Shown here: positions 33,455 through 41,995 of the stretch, in pieces
Numbering within the stretch: position 1 is the stretch's first letter
How the letters are laid out: each line of letters starts with the position of its first letter
Assembly: GCF_018531465.1 (NCBI RefSeq)
Contig: NZ_JAHDTF010000013.1
Coordinates: forward strand, 1-64,000
Reading direction: 5' to 3'
From: Sphaerisporangium fuscum
GTDB taxonomy: Bacteria > Actinomycetota > Actinomycetes > Streptosporangiales > Streptosporangiaceae
Length of the DNA stretch: 64,000 bases
Translations under genes and position numbers: made by a program
The notes under the pieces: model-generated
Seen by the model: the letters and a program-made list of their open reading frames with translations, nothing else
Databases searched by the model: none
What the model was told of the DNA's origin: nothing

Positions 33455-35185
33455 TCAGCCCTCCCCGGTGCGGCGGCGCAGCCGCAGCAGCCCGCCCGTC
33501 GGGACCGTGACCACCTGGGCCCCGGCCGGCAGGTGGAGCCCGGTCGTGGACAGCAGGGTGCCGCGGCAGTCGTGCACGGTCGCCTCGGCGTGCCGTTCCG
33601 TCTCGCCGAGCAGGACGACCCGGGAGTCGGGGGCGGCGTTGGCGACCAGCAGTTCCGTCCAGCCCTCGGCTGGGACGTCGACCGGCAGCGACGCGTAGCG
33701 GGCGATGACCATGGTCTGCTCATCGTAGGCCCGCACGAGCGGGTATCCGTGCTCGGGCTGTTCGGGCCGCAGGGTGCCCAGTTGCAGCGTCTCCAGGTGG
33801 TCCCGGAAGATCCCCAGCCAGAACCTGATCACCGCCAGCCGCCCCGGCGTCTGCGCGGACAGGTCGACCGAGATCTGCGGCACCGAGAACAGCGCGTTGA
33901 TCAGGTGCACGGCGACCTGCTCGTCCGGCTCGGAGGGATGCCACATGATCATGTCGGCGTGCACGGCGCGCGGTCCCGAGATCAGGCGCAGGTCGATCGT
34001 GCGCTGCCGGTTCTCCTGCGGGCTCAGCGGGCAGTCCGTGGCGCGGATCATGTTCCCGTACGGCCACAGGCCGGGGCTGGTGTACGGCTGCCGGTACTCC
34101 ACCAGGAGACCCGGCCGGGTACGGCGCAGCCGCAGGTCCAGCTCGTGGAGCAGCCGCCGGACGCCCTCGTCCACCTCCTGGCAGTCGGCGCCGGGACCCG
34201 GGGCGGGGTCGCCGCCGGGGGTGGCGAACTGGTCCACGAAGTCGATCTTCAGGCCGTCCGTCCCCCATGTCTCCACCGCCTGGGACAGCCGGTCGAGGAG
34301 GAACGCGCGGACCTCGGGGTGGCGCGGGTCGAGCACCGCGGCGTCCATGTGGTCGAGGTAGCGCAGGAACCTGCCCTCGAACCGCTCGAACGCCGCGTTG
34401 TCCTTACCGATGAACGGGATCGCGTACCACAGCAGGTAGGCCATGCCGAGGTCGCGCACCCGCGCCACGTGTGCCGCCATGTCGGGGAACGCCGCCGGGT
34501 TCGGCTCCCAGTCGCCGCAGAAGGCGTACCCCCGTGACCGGTCGGCCGTCTGCCAGCCGTCGTCCACGATGATCGTGTCGCAGCCCAGCTCCTTCGCCAG
34601 CCGCGCCTGCGTCTCGACCGGCTCCTCGCCGACCTCCTGGTGCATGCCGTACCACGTCGAGTACACCGGCAGCCGCGCCTGGCGCGGAGTGGCGGGCGGC
34701 CGTGCCGTCTCCTCCCACCACGCGGCGACGTCGCCCAGCGCCGCGGCGAAGTGCCGGTCGGACAGGTCGATGCGGAGGCGCGGCGCCCGGCCCCGGACGG
34801 TGAGGGCGAACTCGCCGGTCTCCTCGATCACGCCTCCGGTGATGGACACCTGGTCGTGGACCTCGGCCAGGGCCACCGTGCACACGTTGACGCCGCCGGA
34901 CCCGACCAGGGACGCCACCGGCGAGCCGCTGGTCAGCCGGGAGGTGGCCGGCAGGTTCCAGATGGGCGGCACCCAGACGGTGCCGCTGTGCGGCGTCCAG
35001 AACGCGGCGGTCGCGACGCACGGCAGGCGCCACTGCGCCGCGGTGGCGCCGGGCGCGTCGATCACCCAGGCCCGGTCTCCCACCTGGGTGACCGTGACGT
35101 CCGAGCCGCCGTCGACCGCCACCTCGACGCCCCCGACGCGCACCGTGACCGTCTCGGCCAGCGCGTGCGGCTGCCAGATCTGCAT
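33455..35185 (-). CDS. Cytoplasmic clan-D glycosidase, probable alpha-galactosidase (GH36-like)
   Basis: 576 residues from the ATG at 35185 (AAGGGAT upstream). An N-terminal beta-sandwich (~170 residues) precedes the TIM barrel: LPVYSTWYGMHQEV, ELGCDTIIVDDGWQT, GYAFCGDWEPNPAAFPD, LGMAYLLWYAIPFIG. Nucleophile Asp315 lies in LKIDFVDQF and the likely acid/base Asp384 in MIRATDCPLS. The sequence departs from the classic KWDMN motif (it reads KIDFV), so this is a divergent GH36/GH31-clan enzyme; alpha-galactosidase is the best reading, but a related alpha-linkage is possible. It starts 2 bp after the permease stop, so it is translationally coupled to the importer. Confidence 0.8.
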   Translation of the reverse strand: MQIWQPHALAETVTVRVGGVEVAVDGGSDVTVTQVGDRAWVIDAPGATAAQWRLPCVATAAFWTPHSGTVWVPPIWNLPATSRLTSGSPVASLVGSGGVNVCTVALAEVHDQVSITGGVIEETGEFALTVRGRAPRLRIDLSDRHFAAALGDVAAWWEETARPPATPRQARLPVYSTWYGMHQEVGEEPVETQARLAKELGCDTIIVDDGWQTADRSRGYAFCGDWEPNPAAFPDMAAHVARVRDLGMAYLLWYAIPFIGKDNAAFERFEGRFLRYLDHMDAAVLDPRHPEVRAFLLDRLSQAVETWGTDGLKIDFVDQFATPGGDPAPGPGADCQEVDEGVRRLLHELDLRLRRTRPGLLVEYRQPYTSPGLWPYGNMIRATDCPLSPQENRQRTIDLRLISGPRAVHADMIMWHPSEPDEQVAVHLINALFSVPQISVDLSAQTPGRLAVIRFWLGIFRDHLETLQLGTLRPEQPEHGYPLVRAYDEQTMVIARYASLPVDVPAEGWTELLVANAAPDSRVVLLGETERHAEATVHDCRGTLLSTTGLHLPAGAQVVTVPTGGLLRLRRRTGEG

Positions 35186-35187
35186 GT

Positions 35188-36009
35188 CTATCCCTTCGTG
35201 GCACCGGCCAGCAGGCCGGAGATGAACTGCTTCTGCAGGACGAGAAACAGGACGATCATGGGGAGCGACGAGATCGCCGTCCCGACCATGACCTGGCCGA
35301 AGTCGGTCCGGGCCGTCGCCTGCAGCGAGGCCAGGGCGACCGGCAGGGTGTACATCTCGGGCGTGCGCAGGGCGATCAGCGGCCACAGGAAGTCGTTCCA
35401 GGCGCCGAGGAAGAGGAAGACCGCCAGCGCCGCGAGGACCGGTCGCATGACCGGCACCACGACCCGCCACAGCACCCGCAGCTCGCCGGCGCCGTCCACG
35501 CGGGCGGCGTCGAGCAGCTCGTCCGGCACCGCGAGCAGCGACTGCCGCATCAGGAACACGCCGAACGGCACCGACAGGCCGGGGAGGATGAGCGCGGGGA
35601 AGCTGTCGATCAGCCCGATGTCGTTCATCAGCTCGAACACCGGGATGATCGTGACGCCGCCGGGGATGACCAGCGTCGACAGGAGCAGGACGAAGAACGC
35701 GTCGCGTCCCCGGAAGGTGAACTTCGCGAAGGCGTACCCGGCCAGGAGCGAGATCACCAGGGCGCCCGCCGTCTGGACCACCGCGACGAACAGCGTGTTG
35801 CCCAGCACGTGGAGCAGCCCGATCGACTCCTCCAGCTTCCCGATGTTCTCCAGGAGCCGGTCGCCGGGGTAGAACTTCGGCGTCGCGGAGAAGATGTCGG
35901 AGTTGGCGTGGGTGGCCGCCATGGCCATCCAGTAGAACGGCCCGACGCACACCCCGAACACCGCGGCCAGCGCGAACGTCAGCGGCCAGCCTCTGATCAG
36001 CCGTCTCAT
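35188..36009 (-). CDS. Carbohydrate ABC transporter permease (MalG type)
   Basis: 273 residues from the ATG at 36009, preceded by GGAGGAAGGAA. Six helices; EAA loop ELLDAARVDGAGELRVLWRVVVP; ending QFISGLLAGATKG. It overlaps the MalF-type gene by 4 bp (ATGA), giving coupled translation. The long upstream frame is only a shadow of the partner gene. Confidence 0.92.
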   Translation of the reverse strand: MRRLIRGWPLTFALAAVFGVCVGPFYWMAMAATHANSDIFSATPKFYPGDRLLENIGKLEESIGLLHVLGNTLFVAVVQTAGALVISLLAGYAFAKFTFRGRDAFFVLLLSTLVIPGGVTIIPVFELMNDIGLIDSFPALILPGLSVPFGVFLMRQSLLAVPDELLDAARVDGAGELRVLWRVVVPVMRPVLAALAVFLFLGAWNDFLWPLIALRTPEMYTLPVALASLQATARTDFGQVMVGTAISSLPMIVLFLVLQKQFISGLLAGATKG

Positions 36010-36923
36010 TTCCTTCCTCCGCTCAGCTTGATCTGCAGGAGGCCGAATCCGGCGACCATCAGCGTGAGCGCGTAAGCGATCGCGGCGGCGTAGCCGAAGT
36101 CGAAGTAGCGGAAGCCGTTCTGGTACAGGTAGAGGGAGATCGTCAGTGTGGTGTTCTCCGGTCCCCCGCCGGTCAGCACGAACGGCTCGTCGAAGAGCTG
36201 CAGCGTGCCGATGGTCGACAGCACCACCGTCAGCAGCAGGATCGGGCGCAGCTGCGGGATCGTGATCGACCGGAACCGGCGCAGCGCCCCGGCCCCGTCC
36301 ACCATGGCGGCCTCGTAGAGGTCCTTGGAGATGCTCTGCAGGCCGGCGAGATAGATCACCGCGTTGTAGCCGGTGTAGTGCCAGGTGAGGGCGATGACGA
36401 TGGAGATGCGCGCCCAGAAGGGGCTGCCGAGCCAGTCGACGCGCGGCGCGCCGAGGAAGCCGAGCAGCCAGTTGAGCAGGCCGGAGTCCCTGCTCAGGAT
36501 CACCGAGAACATCACGCCGTAGGCGACCAGCCCGGTCAGGGACGGCAGGAAGACGCCGAGCCGCCACACCGCGCGCAGCCGCACGTAGGCCGAGTTGAGC
36601 CCGAGGGCGAGCAGGAGCGCGAGGAAGAGCATGATCGGAACCTGGACCACGAGGATCAGGGCGGTGTTCCACAGCGAGGTCCAGAACAGCGGGTCGTCGG
36701 CCAGCCGGACGTAGTTGCGCAGGCCGACGAAGCTGCGGGCGGCGCCCGCGCCGGTGGTGAGGCTGATGTACGCCGCGGCGAGGATCGGATACGCCTTGAA
36801 GGCCAGGAATCCGAGCAGCGCGGGCGCGATCAGGATGTAGGGGACGTTCCTCTTGGTGAGGATGGGACGCCGCGTGCCGGGGGCGTGCCCGAGCGCGGTC
36901 TCCTCGGTCAGCGTGGCCGTCAT
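36006..36923 (-). CDS. Carbohydrate ABC transporter permease (MalF type)
   Basis: 305 residues from the ATG at 36923. Six helices, EAA loop DLYEAAMVDGAGALRRFRSITIP and the LFDEPFVLTGGGPENTTLTISLYLYQ segment of CUT1 permeases. It overlaps the lipoprotein gene by 4 bp upstream and the MalG-type gene by 4 bp downstream. No dedicated ATPase is present in the operon. Confidence 0.92.
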   Translation of the reverse strand: MTATLTEETALGHAPGTRRPILTKRNVPYILIAPALLGFLAFKAYPILAAAYISLTTGAGAARSFVGLRNYVRLADDPLFWTSLWNTALILVVQVPIMLFLALLLALGLNSAYVRLRAVWRLGVFLPSLTGLVAYGVMFSVILSRDSGLLNWLLGFLGAPRVDWLGSPFWARISIVIALTWHYTGYNAVIYLAGLQSISKDLYEAAMVDGAGALRRFRSITIPQLRPILLLTVVLSTIGTLQLFDEPFVLTGGGPENTTLTISLYLYQNGFRYFDFGYAAAIAYALTLMVAGFGLLQIKLSGGRK

Positions 36924-38233
36924 CCCGCCGCGAGCTTCCTGTTGGTCTGCTGGGCGAGGAGGCGGGCCGCCTGGGACAGCGCGCCCGCCGGGTCGGCGCC
37001 CTTGGTGAGGACCTGGGTCTGCGCGTCACTGGCGATCTTGAGGGCGCGGGCGTAGTCGCTGGAGTAGTAGGTGGCGTCGGCGCCCTCGCCGAGGGAGTCG
37101 GTGAAGGTCTTCAGGGCGGGCTGGCCACCGTAGTAGGGGTTCGGGGCGGAGTACATCGGGTCGGCGTACGCGGCGGTCAGCGCCGGGAAGACGCCGCCCT
37201 GCCTGAACACCTTGTTGACCACCTCGGGGCGGGTCAGCGCGTACTCCACGAACTTGAACGCCTCGGCCTTGTGCGGGCTGCTCCCCGAGACGCTGAGGTA
37301 GGTGGAGTTGACGATCGCCGCCCGCTTCCCGCCCACGGCGAAGGCGGGCGGCGACATGACCCGCCACAGGCCCTTCTGCTCGGGACGCATCTCCGGGATG
37401 TAGCTCACCGCCCAGGCCGGCCAGGGCAGCACCGCCAGCCTGCCGGCGCCGATGAGCTTCTTCGAGGTGCCCTCGCCGGAGGTGTCCGCGACGATCCCGG
37501 CGTCGTTCATCTTCTTGATCAGGCCCATGGCCTGGACGGCCGGCGCCGAGCCGAGCGTGACCTCGCCCTCCCGGTCGAAGTAGAAGGCGCCCTGCTGCTG
37601 CAGGAGCATCTGGTAGAAGTCCATGTCGGGGCTGCCCGCCGCCGGCTTGTTCAGGCCGATGAGGAAGGCGCCGGTCTTGGCCTTCAGCGTCTTCCCGGCC
37701 TCGATCAGGTCGTCCCAGGTCTTGATGCCCGCCACGTCGATCCCGGCCTTCTGGAACAGGTCGGAGCGGTAGAAGAGCCCGGCCGGGTTGACCTCCCAGG
37801 GCATGGCGTACACGCCGCCGTCCTTGCCGAGCACGGTGGGCCACAGGCCCTTGGCGAAGGCGTCCTTGTACTTCTCCGCGCCGAGCGTGCGCAGGTCGGC
37901 CAGGCCGCCGGGGAACTTCTCGGTGTAGCTCGGCAGGTAGTCGACGCCGATGTGCAGCACGTCGCCCAGGCCCTTGCCGCCCGCGGCCATGCCGATGGTG
38001 ATCTTCTCCCAGATCGCCGGGTTGCCGATGGCCTGGACGTCGACCTTGATGCCGGGGTTGTCCTTCTCGAAGTCCTTGGCGACGGCGGCCAGGCCGTCGG
38101 AGGCGGGCTTCCAGGTCCAGACGGTGATCTTGACCGGTCCGCCCGCGTCCGGGGCGGAGCCGCCGCAGGCGGCCAGGGGCAGGCAGAGCGCGCCGGCGGA
38201 CGCCAGGGCGAGGAGGCCACGACGACTGATCAT
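36920..38233 (-). CDS. Sugar-binding lipoprotein of the alpha-galactoside operon
   Basis: 437 residues from the ATG at 38233. A lipoprotein signal with an RR pair (MISRRGLLALASAGALC) ends in the lipobox LPLAACG. CUT1 solute-binding fold: ITVWTWKPASDGLAAVAKDFEKDNPGIKV, DVLHIGVDYLPSYTEKFPGGLADL, GGVYAMPWEVNPAGLFYRSDLF, AFKFVEYALTRPEVVNKVF. It overlaps the aminotransferase gene (4 bp) and the permease gene (4 bp). Ligand inferred to be an alpha-galactoside from the GH36 enzyme, but the aminotransferase neighbour leaves room for an amino-sugar or an amino-acid-linked sugar. Confidence 0.9.
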   Translation of the reverse strand: MISRRGLLALASAGALCLPLAACGGSAPDAGGPVKITVWTWKPASDGLAAVAKDFEKDNPGIKVDVQAIGNPAIWEKITIGMAAGGKGLGDVLHIGVDYLPSYTEKFPGGLADLRTLGAEKYKDAFAKGLWPTVLGKDGGVYAMPWEVNPAGLFYRSDLFQKAGIDVAGIKTWDDLIEAGKTLKAKTGAFLIGLNKPAAGSPDMDFYQMLLQQQGAFYFDREGEVTLGSAPAVQAMGLIKKMNDAGIVADTSGEGTSKKLIGAGRLAVLPWPAWAVSYIPEMRPEQKGLWRVMSPPAFAVGGKRAAIVNSTYLSVSGSSPHKAEAFKFVEYALTRPEVVNKVFRQGGVFPALTAAYADPMYSAPNPYYGGQPALKTFTDSLGEGADATYYSSDYARALKIASDAQTQVLTKGADPAGALSQAARLLAQQTNRKLAAG

Positions 38234-39372
38234 GAGACTTTCCCTTCAGGGACATGTGCGCCACTCAGCGCGCGGGCGAGCCGGGTGGCCGTTTCTCGGG
38301 GGGTGGTGGCGTGCGGCGACAGGCGGATCCATCCGCCGCGTAGCGTGGTGACGAGCCCGGCCGCGGTCAGGGCCGCGTGCGCCTCGGCCGGGTCCGCGCC
38401 GGGCAGGCGGAACGAGGCGATCCCGCCCCGCTCCGCCGGGCCGAGCTCCGGGAGCAGCACGTGGGCGCCGGCCGCCCGGACGACCCGCAGCATCTCGTCC
38501 AGCGTTTCGGTGACCCGCCGCCCCACGGCGTCGGGCCCCGCGGCCAGCAGCAGGTCGATCCCCGCGCCGAGGGCGGCCACCGCGGGATGGTCGGGGTTGG
38601 TCATGGTGTGCGCCACGGCGCCGGGCAGCGGCCCGGACTCGATGTCGAAGGCGTCGCGAAGGCCGGACCAGCCGCCGAGCCCGGCGGCGAGGCGGTCTAG
38701 AGCGTGGTCGCGGACCAGCAGCAGGGCCGCGCCCCAGCCGGCGCGCAGCCACTTCTGACCGCCGCACGCCAGCACGTCGGCCGCCTCCACCTCGATCGGC
38801 ACCGCGCCGAGGCCCTGGATCGCGTCCACGATCAGCAGCCGGTCCGGTCCGAGGACCTCCTTCAGGGCGCCGAGCGGGGCCCGGTACCCGGTGAGCGCGT
38901 CGACGGCGCTGACCGTGAGCGCCCTCACCTCGGGGGTGAGATGGGCGGCGAGGACGTCCGGGGTGATCGGCGCCGCGTCGATCCAGCGCACACGCGGCCC
39001 GCCGCGGTCCTGGAAGCGCAGCCAGGGGTGGGTGTTGGCCGGGAACTCGCCACGCGGGACGAGCACGGTCCCGTCGCCGGGCAGCGCCGCCGCCACGGCG
39101 AACAGGCCGTGGCTGGTCGAGGAGACGAACGCCACCTCGTGTCCGGCCGCCTTCAGCAGGGTCGCGGCCGAGGCGGCGGCCTGGGAGGTGGACCGCTCGA
39201 AGCGGGCCAGGGCGGCGCCCCGGCTCAGGTCGGCGGCCTCGGTGAGGGTGGCGGCGACGTCGCGCGAGATCGGTCCGACCCGGGCGAAGTCGAGGTACCC
39301 CGCCGGCTCCTGGAAGCGGCCCAGATAGTCCTCCCAACCAATATGAACGTTCAAATCCTGCAAGCCGCCCAC
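38230..39372 (-). CDS. Class V PLP-dependent aminotransferase heading a sugar-transport operon
   Basis: 380 residues from the GTG at 39372, which has GGAGGA 7 nt upstream; a TTG at 39390 is in frame but poorer. Fold-type I features: VAFVSSTSHGLFAVAAALPGDGTVLVPRGEFPANTHPW, HxxSAVDALTGYRAPL-like segment, LLIVDAIQGLGAVPIEVEAADVLACGGQKWLRAGWG with the Schiff-base Lys in GGQKW, and a C-terminal IASFRLPGADPAEAH domain. The family includes isopenicillin-N epimerase-like and kynureninase-like enzymes, so the reaction cannot be named. Its position as first gene of an operon for a sugar importer and glycosidase is unusual, and an operator lies within its first codons. Confidence 0.85.
   Translation of the reverse strand: MGGLQDLNVHIGWEDYLGRFQEPAGYLDFARVGPISRDVAATLTEAADLSRGAALARFERSTSQAAASAATLLKAAGHEVAFVSSTSHGLFAVAAALPGDGTVLVPRGEFPANTHPWLRFQDRGGPRVRWIDAAPITPDVLAAHLTPEVRALTVSAVDALTGYRAPLGALKEVLGPDRLLIVDAIQGLGAVPIEVEAADVLACGGQKWLRAGWGAALLLVRDHALDRLAAGLGGWSGLRDAFDIESGPLPGAVAHTMTNPDHPAVAALGAGIDLLLAAGPDAVGRRVTETLDEMLRVVRAAGAHVLLPELGPAERGGIASFRLPGADPAEAHAALTAAGLVTTLRGGWIRLSPHATTPRETATRLARALSGAHVPEGKVS
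39339..39356. promoter_or_regulatory. Operator O2 inside the aminotransferase 5' end
   Basis: CAATATGAACGTTCAAAT, with the perfect core palindrome TGAACGTTCA at 39344-39353, within about the first eleven codons of the aminotransferase. Its reverse complement matches O1 over 17 bp. Confidence 0.75.
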
Positions 39373-39425
39373 GTGGGATTCCTCCAGCAAACCGGGGAGT
39401 AGACGCCGAGATTTCGGCGATTTCC

Positions 39426-39443
39426 GTTTGAACGTTCATATTG
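39426..39443. promoter_or_regulatory. Operator O1 upstream of the aminotransferase operon
   Basis: GTTTGAACGTTCATATTG with core TGAACGTTCA at 39429-39438, about 60 bp before the start codon and probably over the -35 region (a possible -10, TCTACT, is at 39398-39403 on the minus strand). Centre-to-centre distance to O2 is 85 bp, about eight helical turns, so looping is geometrically possible. Confidence 0.75.
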
Positions 39444-39525
39444 AGCCTCGCGGCGCCGGCGCGCAAGAGGGTGCCGGGCGGAAAGTTCGGGCCGGCGCCT
39501 CTCCGCCAGTGGACGGCGGCCGCGC

Positions 39526-40140
39526 CTACACCCGGGAGTCGCGGCGGACCGGCTGGAGGCCGAGGGCGGTGAGCTCGGCCCTCGTCCCCCGGAAGACGTT
39601 GCGGTCGATCGAGCCGTGGGCGTACTGATGGATGGCCCAGGAACGCCACGGCGGCGGCACCACCGGGCGCCCCTTGGGGTGGCTCGGCGCGGCGATCCAC
39701 AGGGGATAGTCCTCGAGGCCCCGGCAGTAGCCCTTCCTGGCGAACGACAGGAAGGTGTAGATCAGCGGCCGGATCCCGGTGCACAGCGTGACGACGTGGC
39801 ACCAGCGCCGCGCGAAGGCCGCCACCTCGTGGGGCGGCAGGTGCCCGGAGCGTTCGAGGTCGAGGGCGATCAGGTCGCCCCGCCGCAGACCGCCGGCCGC
39901 GTCGATCACGTCCAGGAAGTGGCGGACCTGGTCCTCCGGATCGGCCTTGGGATGGCCGAAGTGGTAGGCGCCGCAGACCAGCCAGTTCTCCCGCATCGCC
40001 GCCCAGTTGCGGGCGAAGTACTTGTCGGTGAACGCCGTCCCCTCGGTCGCCTTGGCGAACCCGAAGTCGACGCCGTCGTCGGCGTGCCCCGCCCAGTTCA
40101 CGTGGCCCTGCCAGTTGGACACATCTATGCCGTGCAGCAT
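39526..40140 (-). CDS. GH25-type muramidase-like protein
   Basis: 204 residues from the ATG at 40140. The GH25 barrel is recognisable: HGIDVSNWQGHVNW at the N-terminus, FGFAKATEGTAFTDKYFARNW, CGAYHFGHPKADPEDQVRHFL, and LIALDLERSG carrying the Asp-x-Glu catalytic pair, followed by LIYTFLSFARK and WAIHQYAHG-like strands. It would cleave peptidoglycan between N-acetylmuramic acid and N-acetylglucosamine. No signal peptide or wall-binding domain is visible, which leaves its export route open; phage or developmental release are possibilities. It has no coupled neighbours. Confidence 0.85.
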   Translation of the reverse strand: MLHGIDVSNWQGHVNWAGHADDGVDFGFAKATEGTAFTDKYFARNWAAMRENWLVCGAYHFGHPKADPEDQVRHFLDVIDAAGGLRRGDLIALDLERSGHLPPHEVAAFARRWCHVVTLCTGIRPLIYTFLSFARKGYCRGLEDYPLWIAAPSHPKGRPVVPPPWRSWAIHQYAHGSIDRNVFRGTRAELTALGLQPVRRDSRV

Positions 40141-40311
40141 GAGGGTTTCCCGCACTCCCGGTGACTCGCCCCCGGGATCCTAGTAAGCCACCACCCCCGT
40201 CCCCCCGCAGGACATCACCTGGAGTGATTACGGATTGCGTCAAGCAATCACCATGCCGCCGGGGAACGGCCGGGCGGGAACGCGGGAGCCCGGCGCCGAT
40301 AGGGTTGCCGC

Positions 40312-41919
40312 ATGGAGGTCGAGGGTGTGAGAAGGCTGCTGGCCGAGGCAGGGGTGGACGCCCGGCGGTACCACCTCGCGCTGGCGTTGCTGTGCGACGG
40401 CGCCTGGTGGACGCTGGCCGATCTCGTCCGCGGGGCCGCGACCTCCCGTCGCGGGATCGAGGCGCTGCTGCGCGAGGTGGGACCACAGCGCTCCGGCGAC
40501 CGTTTCCGCCTCACTCCCGAGCAGGTGCGGGCCTACCGCCCGCTTTTGGAGGAGTCCGGGCACCCGGGGGAGCCCGCTCTGGCCGACCCCGTGGCGCATC
40601 TGCTGCCCCGGTACGCCGACGTGCTGGAGCGCATGGAGAAGCTGATCGCCGAGGGGCCGCGGGGACGGCAGGCGCTCGACCACGTCGCGGCGACCCCCGA
40701 GACGGTGGTGCGCAGGGCGCTCCTGCTCGGCGGCCGGTTCTGGCTGCCGGGGGCCCGGCTGCTGTGCGTGGGCGACCACGACCTCACCTCGCTCGCGGTG
40801 GCGATGGCCTTTCCGGGCGTCCAGGTCACGGTGGTCGACATCGACGACCGCATCCTGGCCTACATCGACGCCCAGGCCGACGGCCTCGGGCTCGACGTGC
40901 GCACCCGCTGGGCCGACCTGCGCCTCGGGCTGCCCGCGTCGGCCCGCGATCAGGCCGACCTGGCGATCACCGACCCTCCGTACACCCCCGAGGGCGTCGG
41001 GCTGTTCGTGGCCCGGGCCGTCGAGGGGCTGCGCGATCCTGATCGGGGCCGCATCCTGCTGGCGTACGGCGCGGGCGAGCGGACCCCCATGCTGGCGCTC
41101 AAGGTGCAGAACTCCCTGCACGACCTGAACCTCGCCCTTGAGGCGATGTATCCGGACTTCAACCGTTATTTCGGGGCGGAGGCGATCGGCTCGGCGGCCG
41201 ACCTGTACGTCCTGCGACCGACCACCAAGACCCGCCCGGCCGTCGCCGCCAGGGTGGAGCGCTTCAGCACCGCGATCTACACCCACGGCCCGCAGTCGGT
41301 CGAGGCCCTCCAGGGCCTCCCCGGACCCGCCGCGCTCGGCGAGGGCGGCTTCGAGCCCGAGGTGCTCGTGGGCGACTGGCCGAAGGACGCCTTCCCCAAG
41401 CTGCCGAGGACCCGGCTGTCCACCTGGCTCGCCAAGCCGTACGCCGCCTCCCCCTCGCGGGTCGCGCTGGCCGTACCCGCCGGGCTGGAGGCCGCCCTCC
41501 CCCGCCTGCTGCTCGCCACCCGGGCCCGGCACGTGCGGGTCCTGCTCTCCGGCGCCGCCCCCGACCTTCCGGCGCTGCGCGCGGCGCTCCCCGGCGTCTA
41601 CGAGCTCACGCGGACCGGGCACGTCCTCGACGCCGTACGACTGCCGACGCCCGCCGGTGACGACGGACGCCTGTTGCGCGGCATCCTGGACAACGCGCAC
41701 GGCAAGCTCGCCAACACATGGCGGGAAGGCCTGATCAGGGCGAGAGGGCATCTCACCAAGAAGCAGGCGCGGGCCGTCGTCGCCGAGGTCGCCCCCTGGG
41801 CCGGCGACGTCACGGTCCTGGAGCTCCCCGAGCACCGCCTGCGCGCCCTCCCGGCCGCCGTCGCCGCCTCGCTGCGCCTCCCGCCCGCCGAAGCGGGCGA
41901 GACGACCGGACACGGCTGA
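40312..41919 (+). CDS. BpsA-like branched-chain polyamine synthase family protein
   Basis: 535 residues. An N-terminal winged-helix-like region (residues ~1-100) precedes a Rossmann-type aminopropyl/methyl-transferase domain (~130-310): LLCVGDHDLTSLAVAMAF with G154-D-H-D157 where archaeal BpsA has a GDDD motif, VVDIDDRILAYID, and DPPYTPEG with Asp221 at the catalytic position. About 220 extra C-terminal residues follow, longer than archaeal BpsA. Archaeal enzymes add aminopropyl groups to spermidine; whether this actinobacterial form does so, or methylates another substrate, is unknown. It stands alone, 77 bp before the DUF1876 gene. Confidence 0.75.
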   Translation: MEVEGVRRLLAEAGVDARRYHLALALLCDGAWWTLADLVRGAATSRRGIEALLREVGPQRSGDRFRLTPEQVRAYRPLLEESGHPGEPALADPVAHLLPRYADVLERMEKLIAEGPRGRQALDHVAATPETVVRRALLLGGRFWLPGARLLCVGDHDLTSLAVAMAFPGVQVTVVDIDDRILAYIDAQADGLGLDVRTRWADLRLGLPASARDQADLAITDPPYTPEGVGLFVARAVEGLRDPDRGRILLAYGAGERTPMLALKVQNSLHDLNLALEAMYPDFNRYFGAEAIGSAADLYVLRPTTKTRPAVAARVERFSTAIYTHGPQSVEALQGLPGPAALGEGGFEPEVLVGDWPKDAFPKLPRTRLSTWLAKPYAASPSRVALAVPAGLEAALPRLLLATRARHVRVLLSGAAPDLPALRAALPGVYELTRTGHVLDAVRLPTPAGDDGRLLRGILDNAHGKLANTWREGLIRARGHLTKKQARAVVAEVAPWAGDVTVLELPEHRLRALPAAVAASLRLPPAEAGETTGHG

Positions 41920-41995
41920 CCACCGGGGCGGACTACCCCCTCCGGCCGCCATGAGAGATGGTTGGAAAAGGGGGAAACCGGCAGGAGGTGCCGTG

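Noticed and set aside
41925-41938. DevR-box candidate upstream of the DUF1876 gene (GGGGCGGACTACCC)
   Set aside because: Three mismatches in the arms and no -10 at the expected place; too weak to list as a site.
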